In this document: in pieces, positions 44,945 through 56,934 of the stretch | Numbering within the stretch: the first letter of the stretch is position 1 | Layout of the letters: every line of letters starts with the position of its first letter | Source of the DNA: Cynocephalus volans | Lineage: Eukaryota > Chordata > Mammalia > Dermoptera > Cynocephalidae | Length of the DNA: 64,000 nucleotides | Reading direction: 5' to 3' | Assembly: GCF_027409185.1 (NCBI RefSeq) | Contig: NC_084462.1 | Span: 160,877,490-160,941,489, forward strand | The notes under the pieces: generated by a model | Told to the model about the DNA's origin: nothing | Database searches by the model: none | Seen by the model: the letters and a program-made list of their open reading frames with translations, nothing else | Translations under genes and position numbers: made by a program

Positions 44945-47915
44945 TCATATTTATAGCATCTATATGTAATGCCCCAAATAAGCTGCTTTCTAGGTACCAT
45001 GAGTAGTCGCATTGGGCAATTTTCTATGTAGCTTTCAAAGAATCTGATTCTGAATACAATATTTACTGAAAGAGTTAAGATGTTCAATCTATGATGATAA
45101 GAGAACAATAATAAAATCTCCAATCTTGGTTCTTATTACACAAATTTTTCTATATGTTAGACCTTTGGCAAATAATTATAAAACATACTGCAAATATTAA
45201 AGTAGTGATGATTTACTTTGGGCTGACTTTTCCAAGACCTACCTGGATTATGTATGTAACCACATGTCTCCTCACACAAATTATGGATAACGTGGGAATT
45301 AGCTCTCATGATGCTACCAGGGAAAGGTAAGTAACTATTCTGTTGGTAAAAGACAGTGCTGCTTTTGATAAATTGATCAAACATTTGTGTAAAGTCATGG
45401 TGTCTAGATCAGTACCAGCGTGGACATGGATCTAACCCTGGTGCTTGCCACTTTGATAGGCATCAGTTATCACATTAGGAAAGCTAGCAGGCTTCAAATA
45501 TGTTTTCTGCACACATGAAAGGTCAAAAGAAGGTTCCTCACACATCTATACTTTCAACATATAATACCGGGGCTACTTATTCCAGAAGATTTTAACTCAT
45601 TCTTTTAGATGCCTACTTTGTTTCCAGTTCACTTGTAATCAGTCTCCAAGACGAGCAATAAACTCTAAATATTTAAAGGTAATGAACAGGTAGCCAGAAC
45701 ATCTACTTGCATGAATATTGCATGAGGAGACTTTTCTATAGCTGCTTTGTGGAGAAATATAAAGGATCCCAAAGGACAAAATGGAAGGTAGACAATACCT
45801 GACCTCAAACATGGGCATCAGTATAAGAAATACATAACACGTGCCCACAACTCAAAAGCAGTCATCTCCAGGTAACTGCAGACAGAGGGTGGTAGCTCTT
45901 CATCTGGACATCTGGATCTCAGTGACTCCAGAATTGAATTGTTCTCACTTGAGATCTGTCTATGAAAAGCTCAGCTCATCTTCAGTAATGGTTCTGGGAA
46001 TTTGAATGTAATCTTCTTTCAGTACCCAACAAACGATAAATTCTCACATACACACAAGATCCTTGTTTCTGGAAGTAAAGTTGCTCCGAAGAAAACATTA
46101 AAACAAGGATCATTTTTGGGTTGTATGGCTATGTCCAAATTATACTTCACCTTTAGCGTTTATCCTCAAAAGGGGTCAAGGATAATGTAAGGGTCTTGGC
46201 TGTTTTCTTCATTTATTTGATATTATCTAAATATAAAAAACTTTTAAATATTTACTTTTTTAAAGTTCAGTTTCATTCCCATTTCTGAGAAGAGCAATAA
46301 GCAGCAAAATGTTCATGGGTAATAAAAGTTTAGCATATTCAAATTTAGTTGTATCAATTTCAAATGGTTTATTATATAACTTATAATTGGAGCTAGAAAT
46401 TTTATATGCATATGCAACTGGAAAGCATATTCATATTTTAAAATACACACCCAACTTATCAACTTGATCAGTGAACCAAATGAAGAAATTAAATTCTTAA
46501 AAACCACAAGATTAAGATCAATAACATATACAGAAGACTTTTTTAGCCTATTAAGCAAGATTTGACACATAATAGGTTCACAGTAATTGACTGAGGAATG
46601 AATAAATGAGTAGGCAATTGAATTAATGGAAATAATGCTTTCTTGGGTGGAAGGCCACTAGTGCTGAGGAAACGTATGAATGCAGGTATGTAATTGTTGG
46701 CATAAGTCCTGATCAGCAATGGAAGATTTTCCAAAGCAGATGTTAGCAGGTGTAATAAAATGCATTTATATTTTTCATGTAGGTCGTTTTTAAAAGAAAT
46801 TAGCCACATAACCACTTGGTAAAAATTCCAAACCATAAAACAGTTGATGACATTTTAAACAAAGTTTGAGGTGTTATGCCGTTTGCTACATTTACTTGGT
46901 GTTACTATTTACACATGACCTGTACATGTCTGTACTTTTATTGCTGCACTTGGCTAGAGGGGTGGAGTCCTTAGCAATGATTCTGAATGGAGCCTATCAC
47001 ATTGCAGTTATTCAATAAATAAGCACTCTTCCAGAAAAACATATTTTCTCTGATGTATGACATAGTAATATATTTAAATTGATGATCAAAATCTAGAAAA
47101 GTTCTTGAAAAGATTTATTTTAGAATAAGTCCATTCCTAAGCAATAAGGGGAGGAGGAAGCCACTTAATTTCAAACAAATATTTCACATTATCAATTATA
47201 TTTAAGGGAGGATAAAAAATGTAAGGTAAAAGGTCAAGACAAATTATATATGGCTATGAATATCAGTCTATCAGGAACACAGAGATGGAAAGATAGAATA
47301 AATCCCTGATCTTGGTTATAGAAAGTGAGGAAAATTTGGATGAGATTTAAATATCAAAGAGTAAGCAAATCAAAATCTTTCTTAACACAACAATGTCAAA
47401 GTCTGAAACTGTTAGTCTGAAGAACAATGGATGACTGTGAGCCACTGGTATAGACAGAAAAAAATGAAACTGCATGTGAAATGATTACGTAGAACCAATG
47501 TCCCACAGCAGTTTTACAACTTGGCCCTAAAGATGTTTGCATCCTTTAGATAATCAAATACTATAGTTCTGCCCTTCAAACTAGAGACAAGAGCTACATT
47601 ATAGGTTTTGATTTAATTGGATGTCTTGATGACGATCCTTATGAATAGATGGAGTCTTGGTTAATAAAAGCCTGTTAGGAGGAGCAGGTAGGAAAATGAC
47701 CTCTAGTCGTAAATCAAACATCTTTGGAAGCTGCTTTAAGTGCTTCGCTCGAGTCAGCCTCAAGACTAGAGTCACAGCTTGAACAACTGACATAATGCAT
47801 GATATTGGAAACCAAACTTCGAAAGAAGACTCTTGTATATAACCTGGAAAAGAAATCATTTTGCTTTTTTTAAGGTGTATAGACGAAAACTCAGAGAATC
47901 AAATGGACACTAAGA
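44945..47915. other. Mostly unique sequence
   Basis: Nearly 3 kb with few repeat signatures. Short L2-tail-like phrases occur at about 46560-46610 ('gtaattgactgaggaatgaa') and 46985-47030 ('cagttattcaataaataagc'). The minus-strand frame 47599-47859 is preceded by a polypyrimidine-AG but lacks a donor. Confidence 0.35.
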
Positions 47916-48106
47916 CATGGTTCTTGAACTTGAGCACTCATCAGAATCACATGAAGGACTGATTACAACACAAATTGCTGGCCTCACCCCCAGAGTTTCT
48001 GAATGGTAGGTCTGGGAATGGTCAGATAATTTGTAGTTTTAACTAGGTCCCAGGTGATGCTGCTGCTGCTGCTGCCAGTTTTGAGACCACACTTTGAGAA
48101 CCAGTG
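47916..48106 (-). mobile_element. MER5A-type hAT element, antisense
   Basis: The plus strand follows the complement of MER5A: 'catggttcttgaacttgagc', 'actcatcagaatcacatgaa', 'ctcacccccagagtttctga', 'tggtaggtctgggaatgg', 'aggtcccaggtgatgctg' and 'ccacactttgagaaccagtg'. It holds an expanded TGC triplet run (48058-48075). Confidence 0.9.
48058..48075 (+). repeat. (TGC/CTG)6 microsatellite inside MER5A
   Basis: Six TGC triplets replace the usual 'gatgctgatgctgctgg' part of MER5A. The microsatellite evidently grew from the transposon's own near-repeat. Confidence 0.85.
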
Positions 48107-48109
48107 CTT

Positions 48110-51100
48110 TAAGGAATACCAAACAAGAAGATACGTATCTTCCTCACAAAACTATGATTTGTCCTCAGTGGAATCTAATCAGTAGGTTGACATGCAGTTA
48201 AAATTTAAAAATGAGCAATGACCACCACTGCTAATTCAGAACAGTCAAACTAACCTCACAAAAGACTTCTCCAATGGAAAAAATGGGTAACTCTTTCCAC
48301 GGTACACACTGGCTTGATTGGCTGTGGTCTTAGTCAAAGCACAGAGTGAACCTCGGCCAGCAGCATGAGGTCTCTCAATTCTGCAGCTGTTGGGAGGAGG
48401 CTGCTCTGCCAGTGATTTTGGGCAGGAAGCGCCTTATTAGAACTGATGCATCTATTTTACTCAGCCCAGGAAAAAAAAAGGGAGGGGGACAAAAATCCCT
48501 AGTTTCCCCCAACCTCTTTTAATGTCCACCCTCCTCAAAGCCACTGTGACAGATGGCTTTGCTACCATGGCTGCTTTACTTCTGGTAACTGACAACTTGA
48601 GGTACATTATAATGGGAACTTTTTTAAACGCTGTAATAAATTAAGCCTGTATCTTTATTCACAGTGGTATAAATGATGGCAGAAATAAAATCAAAGTCCA
48701 AAATGACATTCAAGCACAGAGTACCCAGACTGAAAAATATCTGAAGGCCACTTTGCATTGAGATCCAAACTGCCAGCAAGCAGTCCACAAAGAACATTAA
48801 GGATTAGTGCAACTTTCATCAGAAATATAGCTTAACAGTGCACAACAAGTTCAACAGGACTTCTCACAATGCTACCTTCCAGGACTCTGCATCGGATAAA
48901 GGATGGAGTGCTACCAGTTTTTTCTTTCCAGTCAACAGTTTAAAATTGGGTTGTTAAAGTCAACCCAGCTTCCTCTGTGTTCATATCATTTTACAGAACT
49001 CCTGCCATCCTTCATTCCCTTATCCAGCTAAGTGCTCAGCAACAATGGACAAACAAAATCTAAACTAGCATTACCACGACCCTAGGGATAACACTGAATG
49101 AGAGTTATGCAGTATGATCTGATAATAGCTGGCTTCAACAGCAAAAAAAAAAAAAAAGCCTGTAAATGGGATATATTTGAAATTTAGATTTTAAATCTTA
49201 CATGCAACTGGACACACATTTTGGGAATTATTCCTTTGGCTGGCTATAAGGCAAAAAGGGTGATATAAATACATTCTCTGATAGATGAAGTACACATAAA
49301 TATCGTATTAAAAAATAGCTGTGTATCGTCATGCAAGGATGAAGAATAATAATCTTGTTTTACCAAGACAAACCTTCCATACCTGGTTAACAGGCCAGCC
49401 CACATCTTGAGAGTAATAAAAGAGTTGCAGTGGATTAATCTAAATTTTATGGTTGCCATTATCCTGATGTCTTGAAAAACATGCACAGGATAGCTAAGCA
49501 TGAGTCTAGTCCACAGGCTGGCACAAATAAAGAACATCAACTTGCGTCCAAAGATATTTAAGGAAGTCAAAGAGGAAATCAAAGAGAGACACTGGGAGGG
49601 AGGAAATATTTCTAATAAATATTCTAATATTTCTAATAGTATTTCAAGGACTAAGAGACATGGACTGTCTCGAAGGACAAGTTTTCATATTGTTGGCCAA
49701 GAGTCTTGGGCTTGTAAAAGCCATTTGAACATTTCGTGGCTTCAAATGACTCATAAGTACACCTGACTCTTAATTGAAAAAATTGTAAGAAAAAACAAAA
49801 AGAGACAGTAATTAAACGGAAAACCTGATATTATAAAAATTTGACTTGGCCTTTTTTTTAAAACCAGTATGATTTTTAAAAACATTAAATCAGAATTTAA
49901 GGGAGACTGTCAATTTAGTGACTAACTAAGGAACATATAATATTATGCTACTTTCCCTCAGAGTATTTCCTTACTTTTAAATTGTAACATCTGAACTGTT
50001 GGTAGTTTAGTATCCACTAATTTTGTTAAGAAAAAAATATTGTTTCAGGCCAGTTGTTTGCAGGTTAATTCCTGTGAAGTATACAGCGAAGATGATGCAG
50101 AGCTCCAATATCTAAGAATAAATTGTAACTTTTATTTTTATTTAAATAACGTCAGTCAAAATGCTTTACTGAAAGAATAAAAAATGAGAGGGGGGTCAAG
50201 TCACGGGGATTTAGGGAGATGAGAGAAGACAGACCAGGCATGACAGTCTAATATCTGCCAGTTTGAAAGAAACAGAGCATTTATTCTAGGAAACAGCAAC
50301 TGTGCAACCTCAGCATCTTAAAACATAGCGAGGTGTTGTTAGCACAGGTGATAAATGCTGCATGGCTCTATGTTGACTATAGTGGCATTTTGTTTTCACA
50401 TTCCAACTTATATGCTCAAAGACATAAGGTTGTACATTATGAAGGGTGGAAGTCTTCAGATTATAGTTGCGCTATCCTTAGGGAACTAACATGTTGCTGT
50501 GTTTAGAAATCCATTATATTCCTGTAGAGAGCACGGTGGGCAAGTTCATTTCCACAATTGTCACAGGGCTGTGCACCTACATCGGAGTCAAGCTGTGCTA
50601 GGGAAGAAAAGATACCCAGCCACTGAAGTATTCCTAGGGTTTCAACAGTAGCCAAAGACATGTGATATAAAAATTCTTTTCTAATGGGTTGGTCCCAAAG
50701 AGAAATGCAGGTGCTACAAACCTAAGAGTCTGTCCACTCAGTGTGTGCTGTACAGTTACTAGATTTCACAGGACAACAGTAGAGGCTGACCTGGTAGAAT
50801 ACTAAGAGTGACTTTTGTGTTGGCCTTGGATTTAGGTATGATGTGGGCATAGGCACAGACACAGCAGGAGAAGCTAAGATGGGGGCAGATGAGGTTAGAA
50901 CTTGAAGGTGGGGCTGGTTTTTACCAGAGCAGAGCGGATTGGTTTACTCTGTTATTAATCAAAAGCAAGGGTGACTTCTATGAAATTTGTTTGGGGCTTG
51001 GAATCTAAAGTTCTGCTTTTAGACGTAAGCATTTCTCCTGGCCTTAAATTAGATGTGTCGTGTTTTGTTCGGAAATGAAACTAAATGGAATCTTTCATGG

Positions 51101-53214
51101 TTTAAATTTCTTTTCCCAAATAGGGATAAGTTGATATGTTTCTATTGCTAAACATTTGAGAATTTGAAAGTTGAAAGATGTAACTATTTTTATATCATAC
51201 TCTGGTGCATGAAATGCCTTTATATTCAAACTTTCCCAAATTTACTTTCCAACTTAAGGTTCATGGTTTAGTTTTGATCCAAGAAAACCAGATGCTTTCG
51301 TGAGAACAGCTTCCTCATTTGAATGCCATGAAAAAATCACAAATTTTGTGTTTTGTTTTGTTTTGAATTGAGAGGAAATACTGGGACAGTTTGTTTGGGG
51401 AGTGGGTATAAGAATCTCAGAAAAGGAATACTTATTCAATGATCTGATGGGTAGCTGCATTTATAATAAGCACAAATCCTGAGTAAAAGAATTTGAGGTG
51501 TTTATCTCTTCCTAAAAAAGGGTTTGCTAAATAAATGTACCACTCGTTACATGTAAGAATTTGGTCCTTTTAAAATGCCATTTGTTATTTAATCATAAAA
51601 TTCAGTACAGATTAGATAGAGAAAATATAATAATTACTGTGACTTTAAAGTATACTCTACATACCACTGAACTAAGATTCAAAATAAAAAATGCATTTAA
51701 CATAGTTGAAAGGAGAAAAAATGAAGAAAGATAGGCTTAATTTTTTCTTGGTTAAGTAGGTAAGCACTTTTTATACACATAAGCTTTAATTCTAAATGCT
51801 ACATGTAAACTATGTTTTTAAGCTGTAGATTTTTTTCTCTTTATTAGTAAAAATATGTAGTTAAACTATAACAAAAAGAAGAAAAGCTAGTGGTTCTAAG
51901 AAACTGGGTGCATAAAATGTTATATAACCAATTGGTTTTCAACCTTCAAGTCAGACACTAGTCAAGGAATTAATATGACCTTAGCCAATGCGAAAAACAT
52001 CCAGCCAGATTTCTCCCAGCTGTGTTTCTCCCCTCTGTGGCCTTCAGCAACTTCAATGGAAGTTTAGTGTGTTTAGGGAGAAGGATGGCCAGAAGAGTCA
52101 AAATTATTAAACCAAAAAGGTCAATTTTCAAATTAAGCCTTGGACCAGGCTCACTGCAGAAAAAGGTTTATCCCAGTGCTACAAGTGATATGGCTGACCA
52201 GCCAGAACTTAAATGGGGCCGATATCACACGTAATTGAGGTTCTCCTGCCAGAGGGGTGAGGAAAGGAAAAACAGTTGCTGGCTTTGAAATGTACAAATC
52301 AAGGTATTAGTGTTTCCTTAGCATTCCTGTTGATTTCCAACTCAAGCTTATGGTAACTGCAAGAGATAGGAAAAATCCTCAGAGGAGACAGGTCCTTGGA
52401 TTTAAGTCCATATAAACAGAAGGTCAAGGAATTTTGACAAAATTGTCGCTCACGAAAAGTTGACTTTGCCTTTGAAGTTCTTGTGTGTTCCATATTTAAA
52501 GTCAGACACCTTCATTCATCCAACAGTAGCATAGGGTATGCAATAACATGATATAATGGCTTTATTTTTTTCATATTTAAAAAGGTCTTTCACAAGATTC
52601 CGCTCCATTCTGTTATAAAATCATAAGCTAATGTGTTTTCAAGGATTTTCAAAGTAAATAATCTGAGTTACCTTAAACTTTCATGTCTAACTGGCCTGAT
52701 GTAATTTTTTTTTTTAATGACCACAGATGTACTAATAATGGCTTGGATCAGTTCCTATTAAGCAGAATGGACTGCATGAAGTCCCTACTAATATATAAAG
52801 GGAACTGCCATGTAACTGAACTTTATCCTTAGGATTTAAATAAAACTTGTTAATTTTCTTTATTTTCTTCCCTGTTAGGAATTTAGGTCCAAGGAGATAA
52901 AATATTATGGTATTGGTCAAGACATCAATGGAAATACTGAAATAATTTCTCAACACCTTAACTATGACTATAGAGCGATAGATTATATGAAACACCAGGA
53001 CTGTGAGCCACTCTTTTAAAAGGGCTACTCCCACTAAATACGCTCATTAGCACATTAACAGTTCTGAGAAGTCCTGACTGAGGTTAGATAAAACAAAACA
53101 AAACCTGTATAATGTTGTCTGATCCAGATTTCTCCAGCTAGCCTGAACACATCACCCCTTTTTAATGTAATTCCTAATGCCAAACGAACCTTGGGATATG
53201 AATGCCTGTTTTTG
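48110..53214. other. Long stretch with no recognised repeat
   Basis: About 5 kb in which I recognise no L1, L2, MIR, LTR or DNA transposon, only an A15 run near 49142-49156 and short AT-rich patches. The 48300-49130 part has balanced composition. Repeat-free blocks of this size in such a repeat-dense window often mark conserved regulatory DNA. Frames here (for example 49244-49582 and 52022-52234) have no family support. Confidence 0.4.
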
Positions 53215-53293
53215 TATCTCTTTTTTTCCTCCCAGCACAACGACTGGCATATAGTAAGAACTCAATAAATGGTCTTTGGAATGAATAAATGAT
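53215..53293 (+). mobile_element. L2 3' terminus, sense
   Basis: Ends with the standard L2 tail 'ctggcatatagtaagaactc' and 'aataaatggtctttggaatg'. It lies inside the 149-codon minus-strand frame 53174-53623, which argues against that frame being coding. Confidence 0.7.
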
Positions 53294-54631
53294 AAAATGC
53301 ATGGCTGTACCCTCAGAGGTTATGTAGCTTGTGTTATGTAATTTTTTTATATGAAATATCTCCATGTTCTGTAGTAAGAGCTGCAAAGAGTACCATTTCT
53401 TCATCTGCACCTTCAGATATGGTAAGTTAGGAAAACATATCTTGAATTGAAATAGAAGCATCTTTACAAAATTTGAGCAATCTAACAAGCAAGCATCCAT
53501 TAACGAACACAAACTGTCATGCACATTATAAAAGTATTGCTTTATTGTCCTTGTCTCTGTGCAGAATCTTTCCATCATGACACAGTAGGATTCAGTTCCT
53601 GGATGTTTGCCATTATCTAGCATTTAATATAAATTTCTCTCCACTGGTAGATCAGCATGTAAAGGAGATAAGTTCTTAAAAATACTTTGATGTTGAAAAA
53701 AGCTGGGATGCTAAACATAGATGGATAGTACTAAACTATACGAGAACTCTTGCAGAGTAAATCTCATGGATACAGGAGTTTGCCACTATGGTTTTGGTCA
53801 TAGCAAACTAAAGATGGTACAGGATGTGACTGAAGTGATCACTGTGGGATGTTTGGCCACAAAAAGTCAAATAAATAAATTGTGCTATGAATTCTTCACA
53901 GTGCTCTACAATTCAGGTGTCATTTACAAATTCTTTATTGCTATTAAAAATGGATGATTGGAAATAATTTTAAGATACTCCACGTAGTAATAGCCTGTTG
54001 AGATGATGATGTAACAATCCTGAGCATTTATAAAATGAACTGTCTAATATAATAGATGCATATCTCCATGACATGTTATAACACATGGTAATTTGCTAGG
54101 GAGAAAGCATTTTTAAAAAATCAATCGTATACAAATGCTCCCTGAATCAAAAGTGCTGGCGACTTTGCCTCAAGGGAAACTTATTTTCCTTCTTTGTAGC
54201 CAGTAATTTTTGAAAGGCCTCAAGTCTAGATCCAAATTTTTGTTCAGGGAAAGGAGACTGACCACACTTGAAAAAGGAAAAAATAAAGTGAAAAATATCA
54301 CTCTTTCTTTGTTGGTATAAGTTGCCAATAAGTTAGCCACATGCCATTCATGAGCTGATATTATTTGGATTGGTTTAATCTATGTCATTCATAAAGACCA
54401 ACTAACTGTTCAGTTTAGTCAATGTTCAGCCATACCGAACGTTGAGGAGCTGAAGCTGCAGGTATGTCTGTTGAATAATTTGGGCCAAACTGCATGAATA
54501 GATGTGCTGTTCTGTGTAAAACACTTGTGTAAAGTAACTAATTACATTTTGATTTTCTGGCTCTCATATTCCGCCTTTTTGGATTGTGGACTTCTTCCAT
54601 TCATTGGTGAACTTGTGGCATCTTCCTTGAG
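53294..54631. other. Unique sequence
   Basis: No repeat or gene was recognised. Its right end provides the long AG-free tract upstream of the candidate exon at 54632. Confidence 0.35.
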
Positions 54632-54702
54632 GGAAGCTGAATCTGGAGCAATAGTTCGTTTGGTAAATGCTGGCCAGGAAGAGAAAAGAGAAATAAACCT
54701 AG
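54632..54702 (+). other. Candidate internal coding exon (unproven)
   Basis: A 71-nt segment bounded by an acceptor-like 'catcttccttgag' (AG at 54630-54631) and a consensus donor GTGAGT after 'aacctag' (54703-54708). No AG occurs for roughly 90 bases upstream of the acceptor, as in functional acceptors, and a branch-point-like 'ctaattac' lies near the start of that tract. The frame is open across it (phase 2 entry, phase 1 exit). It encodes 23 residues with a normal mix of charged and hydrophobic residues (EAESGAIVRLVN, then a charged EEKRE segment). I do not recognise the protein. Chance remains quite possible for so short a segment. Confidence 0.25.
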
Positions 54703-54794
54703 GTGAGTATAAAACCTGGGCTAAAAAATTAATTTTGCAGAAGGGAGTTTATTAATTATGGTATCTTAGAAAATGATATACCCACCCACCCAGT

Positions 54795-55395
54795 TTCTCA
54801 AACCTTGGTTCTTCTCTTCCTTTGTCCTGCCTGATCCCTCCATCCGATTTAAGAGTAAGGTCTGATGATTCTACCCCAAAAATTCACCTGAGTCCTTGTG
54901 CTTCACACCATCTTCATTACCATCACCCCAGCCCAGGTCACCCTTTTCTTTCTTCCTGTTTTCATCCTCCTCCCTTATGATCCCTTCTCCACACCACAAC
55001 CGGAATTATCTTTCTAAAAAGTAAACCAGATGATGTCCCTCTCCTGCATCTCCCCCTCACCCCCACCCCTGAATGGCCTCCCAGTGAACTTATAATAAAA
55101 TTCAAACACCTGACTATGGCTGCACCCTCTCACTCACTCGCTCAGGATTCCATCTCTCTGGTAGGCCATGCCCCCCTTTTTTTTCCTCTGGGCCTTTGCA
55201 CTTTCTGTTCCTGCTATCAGGAAAATTCTTCCCACCCAGCTGGTTCTTCTTGGCATTCAGGTTTCAGCTAAATTGTAGCCTCCTCAGGGAGGCATCCCCT
55301 AAGCACCAATCTAAAGTAGTGGTCCTATTCCAGATACCCTCTATCCTTTCACCTTTCTACCACCAATCGTCATTTTATTTATCTTTTAGTTATTT
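54795..55395 (+). mobile_element. L2 LINE 3' region, sense
   Basis: C/T-rich L2 with 'tgatgtccctctcctgcatc', 'tgaatggcctcccagtgaac', 'ctctgggcctttgcactttc', 'ctgttcctgctatcaggaaa' and 'tcagggaggcatcccctaag'. It stops before the terminal 'caataaat' segment. Confidence 0.88.
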
Positions 55396-55419
55396 TTTGA
55401 AAGATTAATAAATTCTCTA

Positions 55420-56030
55420 TATAAAATGAAGGATTTTATACAAGTAAACACAACACAAACAGTAAAAAACAAGCCATAGGCTGGAGAAAATATTTTGCAA
55501 TATATATAACTAACAAAAAAATTACTAACCAGAACACATACAGAATGCATAGACTCAACTGTTTAATAGAAAAAGGAGCAATTCACAGACAAGAAAATTC
55601 ATTGGTTACTTAATATGCAAAAAGATTTTTAACCTTACTAGCAACAAGGGAAATAAAATTAAAACAATGCAATATCTTCTCACATTTATCAAGTTGACAA
55701 ATTTTAGAAGTCTGAAAATATTTAGTGTTGACCTGATGTGATGCAGCAGGAATTCTCACTTAGTGCTGTTGGAAGAGGAGCAACTACTTCGCAGCATTTG
55801 AAAATGTCTAATAAAGCTGAAGGTGCTCATTGCCTAATACCTAGCAATTCCACGCCTATGTATCTATCTTAGAGAAACTCTAACATGCATGTAAGGAGAA
55901 AAAAAAAAAGCCAATTGCAGCATTGTTTATAAAAACAAAATAGTGGAAACTCAAATGTACTTAAATGAAAGAAAAGATATATTTTTGTAGATTCATAAAA
56001 TGAAACACTACACACCAGCTAAAACAAACT
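55420..56030 (+). mobile_element. Old L1 ORF2 3' fragment, sense
   Basis: Decayed L1 blocks occur in order: 'gctggagaaaatattttgca', 'gagcaattcacagacaagaa', 'ccttactagcaacaagggaa', 'gatgcagcaggaattctcac', 'cctagcaattccacgcctat' and 'gccaattgcagcattgttta'. All frames are broken. Confidence 0.75.
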
Positions 56031-56089
56031 AAATCTGCCTACTTAGAGCAACACGGATGTTTTAACTTGTTTGCTCGCTCACTACCTGT

Positions 56090-56195
56090 TTCTCCATGAG
56101 ACGAAATGACTGTTTTGTTCGCTACTGTCCAGAACTGAATGCAGAGCCCGGTGCATTGCCTCTTAGTAAATATTGGTTGAACGAGTGAATATACT
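56090..56195 (+). mobile_element. Short L2/MIR-type tail, sense
   Basis: The phrase 'gcagagcccggtgcattgcc' with 'tagtaaatattggttgaacg' resembles the terminal part of L2 or MIR. It is short and diverged. Confidence 0.45.
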
Positions 56196-56834
56196 TAAGA
56201 CATTTTTAAGAGGAAATCTATTGGAAATTTCCTAGCTGCTTTCTAGAGAGCATCTAGAGAGTACCTTGTCAAATTGCAATAATCAGAACTCAATTAAAAA
56301 TATCAGACACTTCATTGGTCAATGAAAAATAATTGAATCATAGTCACATCAAGTGAACTTATAAAATGAGACAGAAAGATTGTGCTTTCATAGAATAAAC
56401 AAATCCTTTAATGGATAAGAAACAATTTTCTGACCTTATCAGTACCCTAACATTTTTATTGCCATAAATGTTTGGCATTTTATCCTATAGGTTTGAAACA
56501 GACTACATATGAAGTGTCTATTCACAGTTATCCAGGTGGACCTTGAAGTACAACACAGAAGTGAAAACAGTATCCTATTCTTGCTATGCATAAATTATTT
56601 TTCATCCAAGGGACTTAAGTTCCCACTAATGGCACCTCAAAACAAATTGAAAATACTAACTTTTCTTTTTATAGCAATGTACACTGAGGTGAGAAGGTGA
56701 AATAGTTTTTTAAAGCAATTGTCGCTGATTTCTCTAAGAAGACTGTGTTAAAATAGTATGTCAGATTCACTTCCAACTCCTATAATTATCCTTAGATAAC
56801 ATTTTTCTCCCATGAAAAAATCACAGTCCTTCTT
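56196..56834. other. Unique sequence
   Basis: No repeat or gene was recognised in this AT-rich stretch. Confidence 0.35.
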
Positions 56835-56930
56835 TTTGGATTTATTTATTTTGATAAATGTTATTTTTAAGAACAATTTTAGATTTACAAAAAAATTGTA
56901 ATCTACATTTATTTTTAAAATTTGGTTTAG
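56835..56930 (-). mobile_element. L1 3' UTR fragment, antisense
   Basis: 'taagaacaattttagattta' and 'caaaaaaattgtaatctaca' resemble a common antisense L1M 3'-end phrase. Only about 90 bases can be matched. Confidence 0.5.
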
Positions 56931-56934
56931 AGAC

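Noticed and set aside
47599..47859. Minus-strand 86-codon frame preceded by a polypyrimidine-AG acceptor-like sequence near 47844
   Set aside because: No convincing donor follows, the peptide matches no family I know, and a single acceptor-like site is common by chance.
53174..53623. Minus-strand 149-codon frame
   Set aside because: It runs through an L2 3' terminus at 53215-53293 and has no family match.
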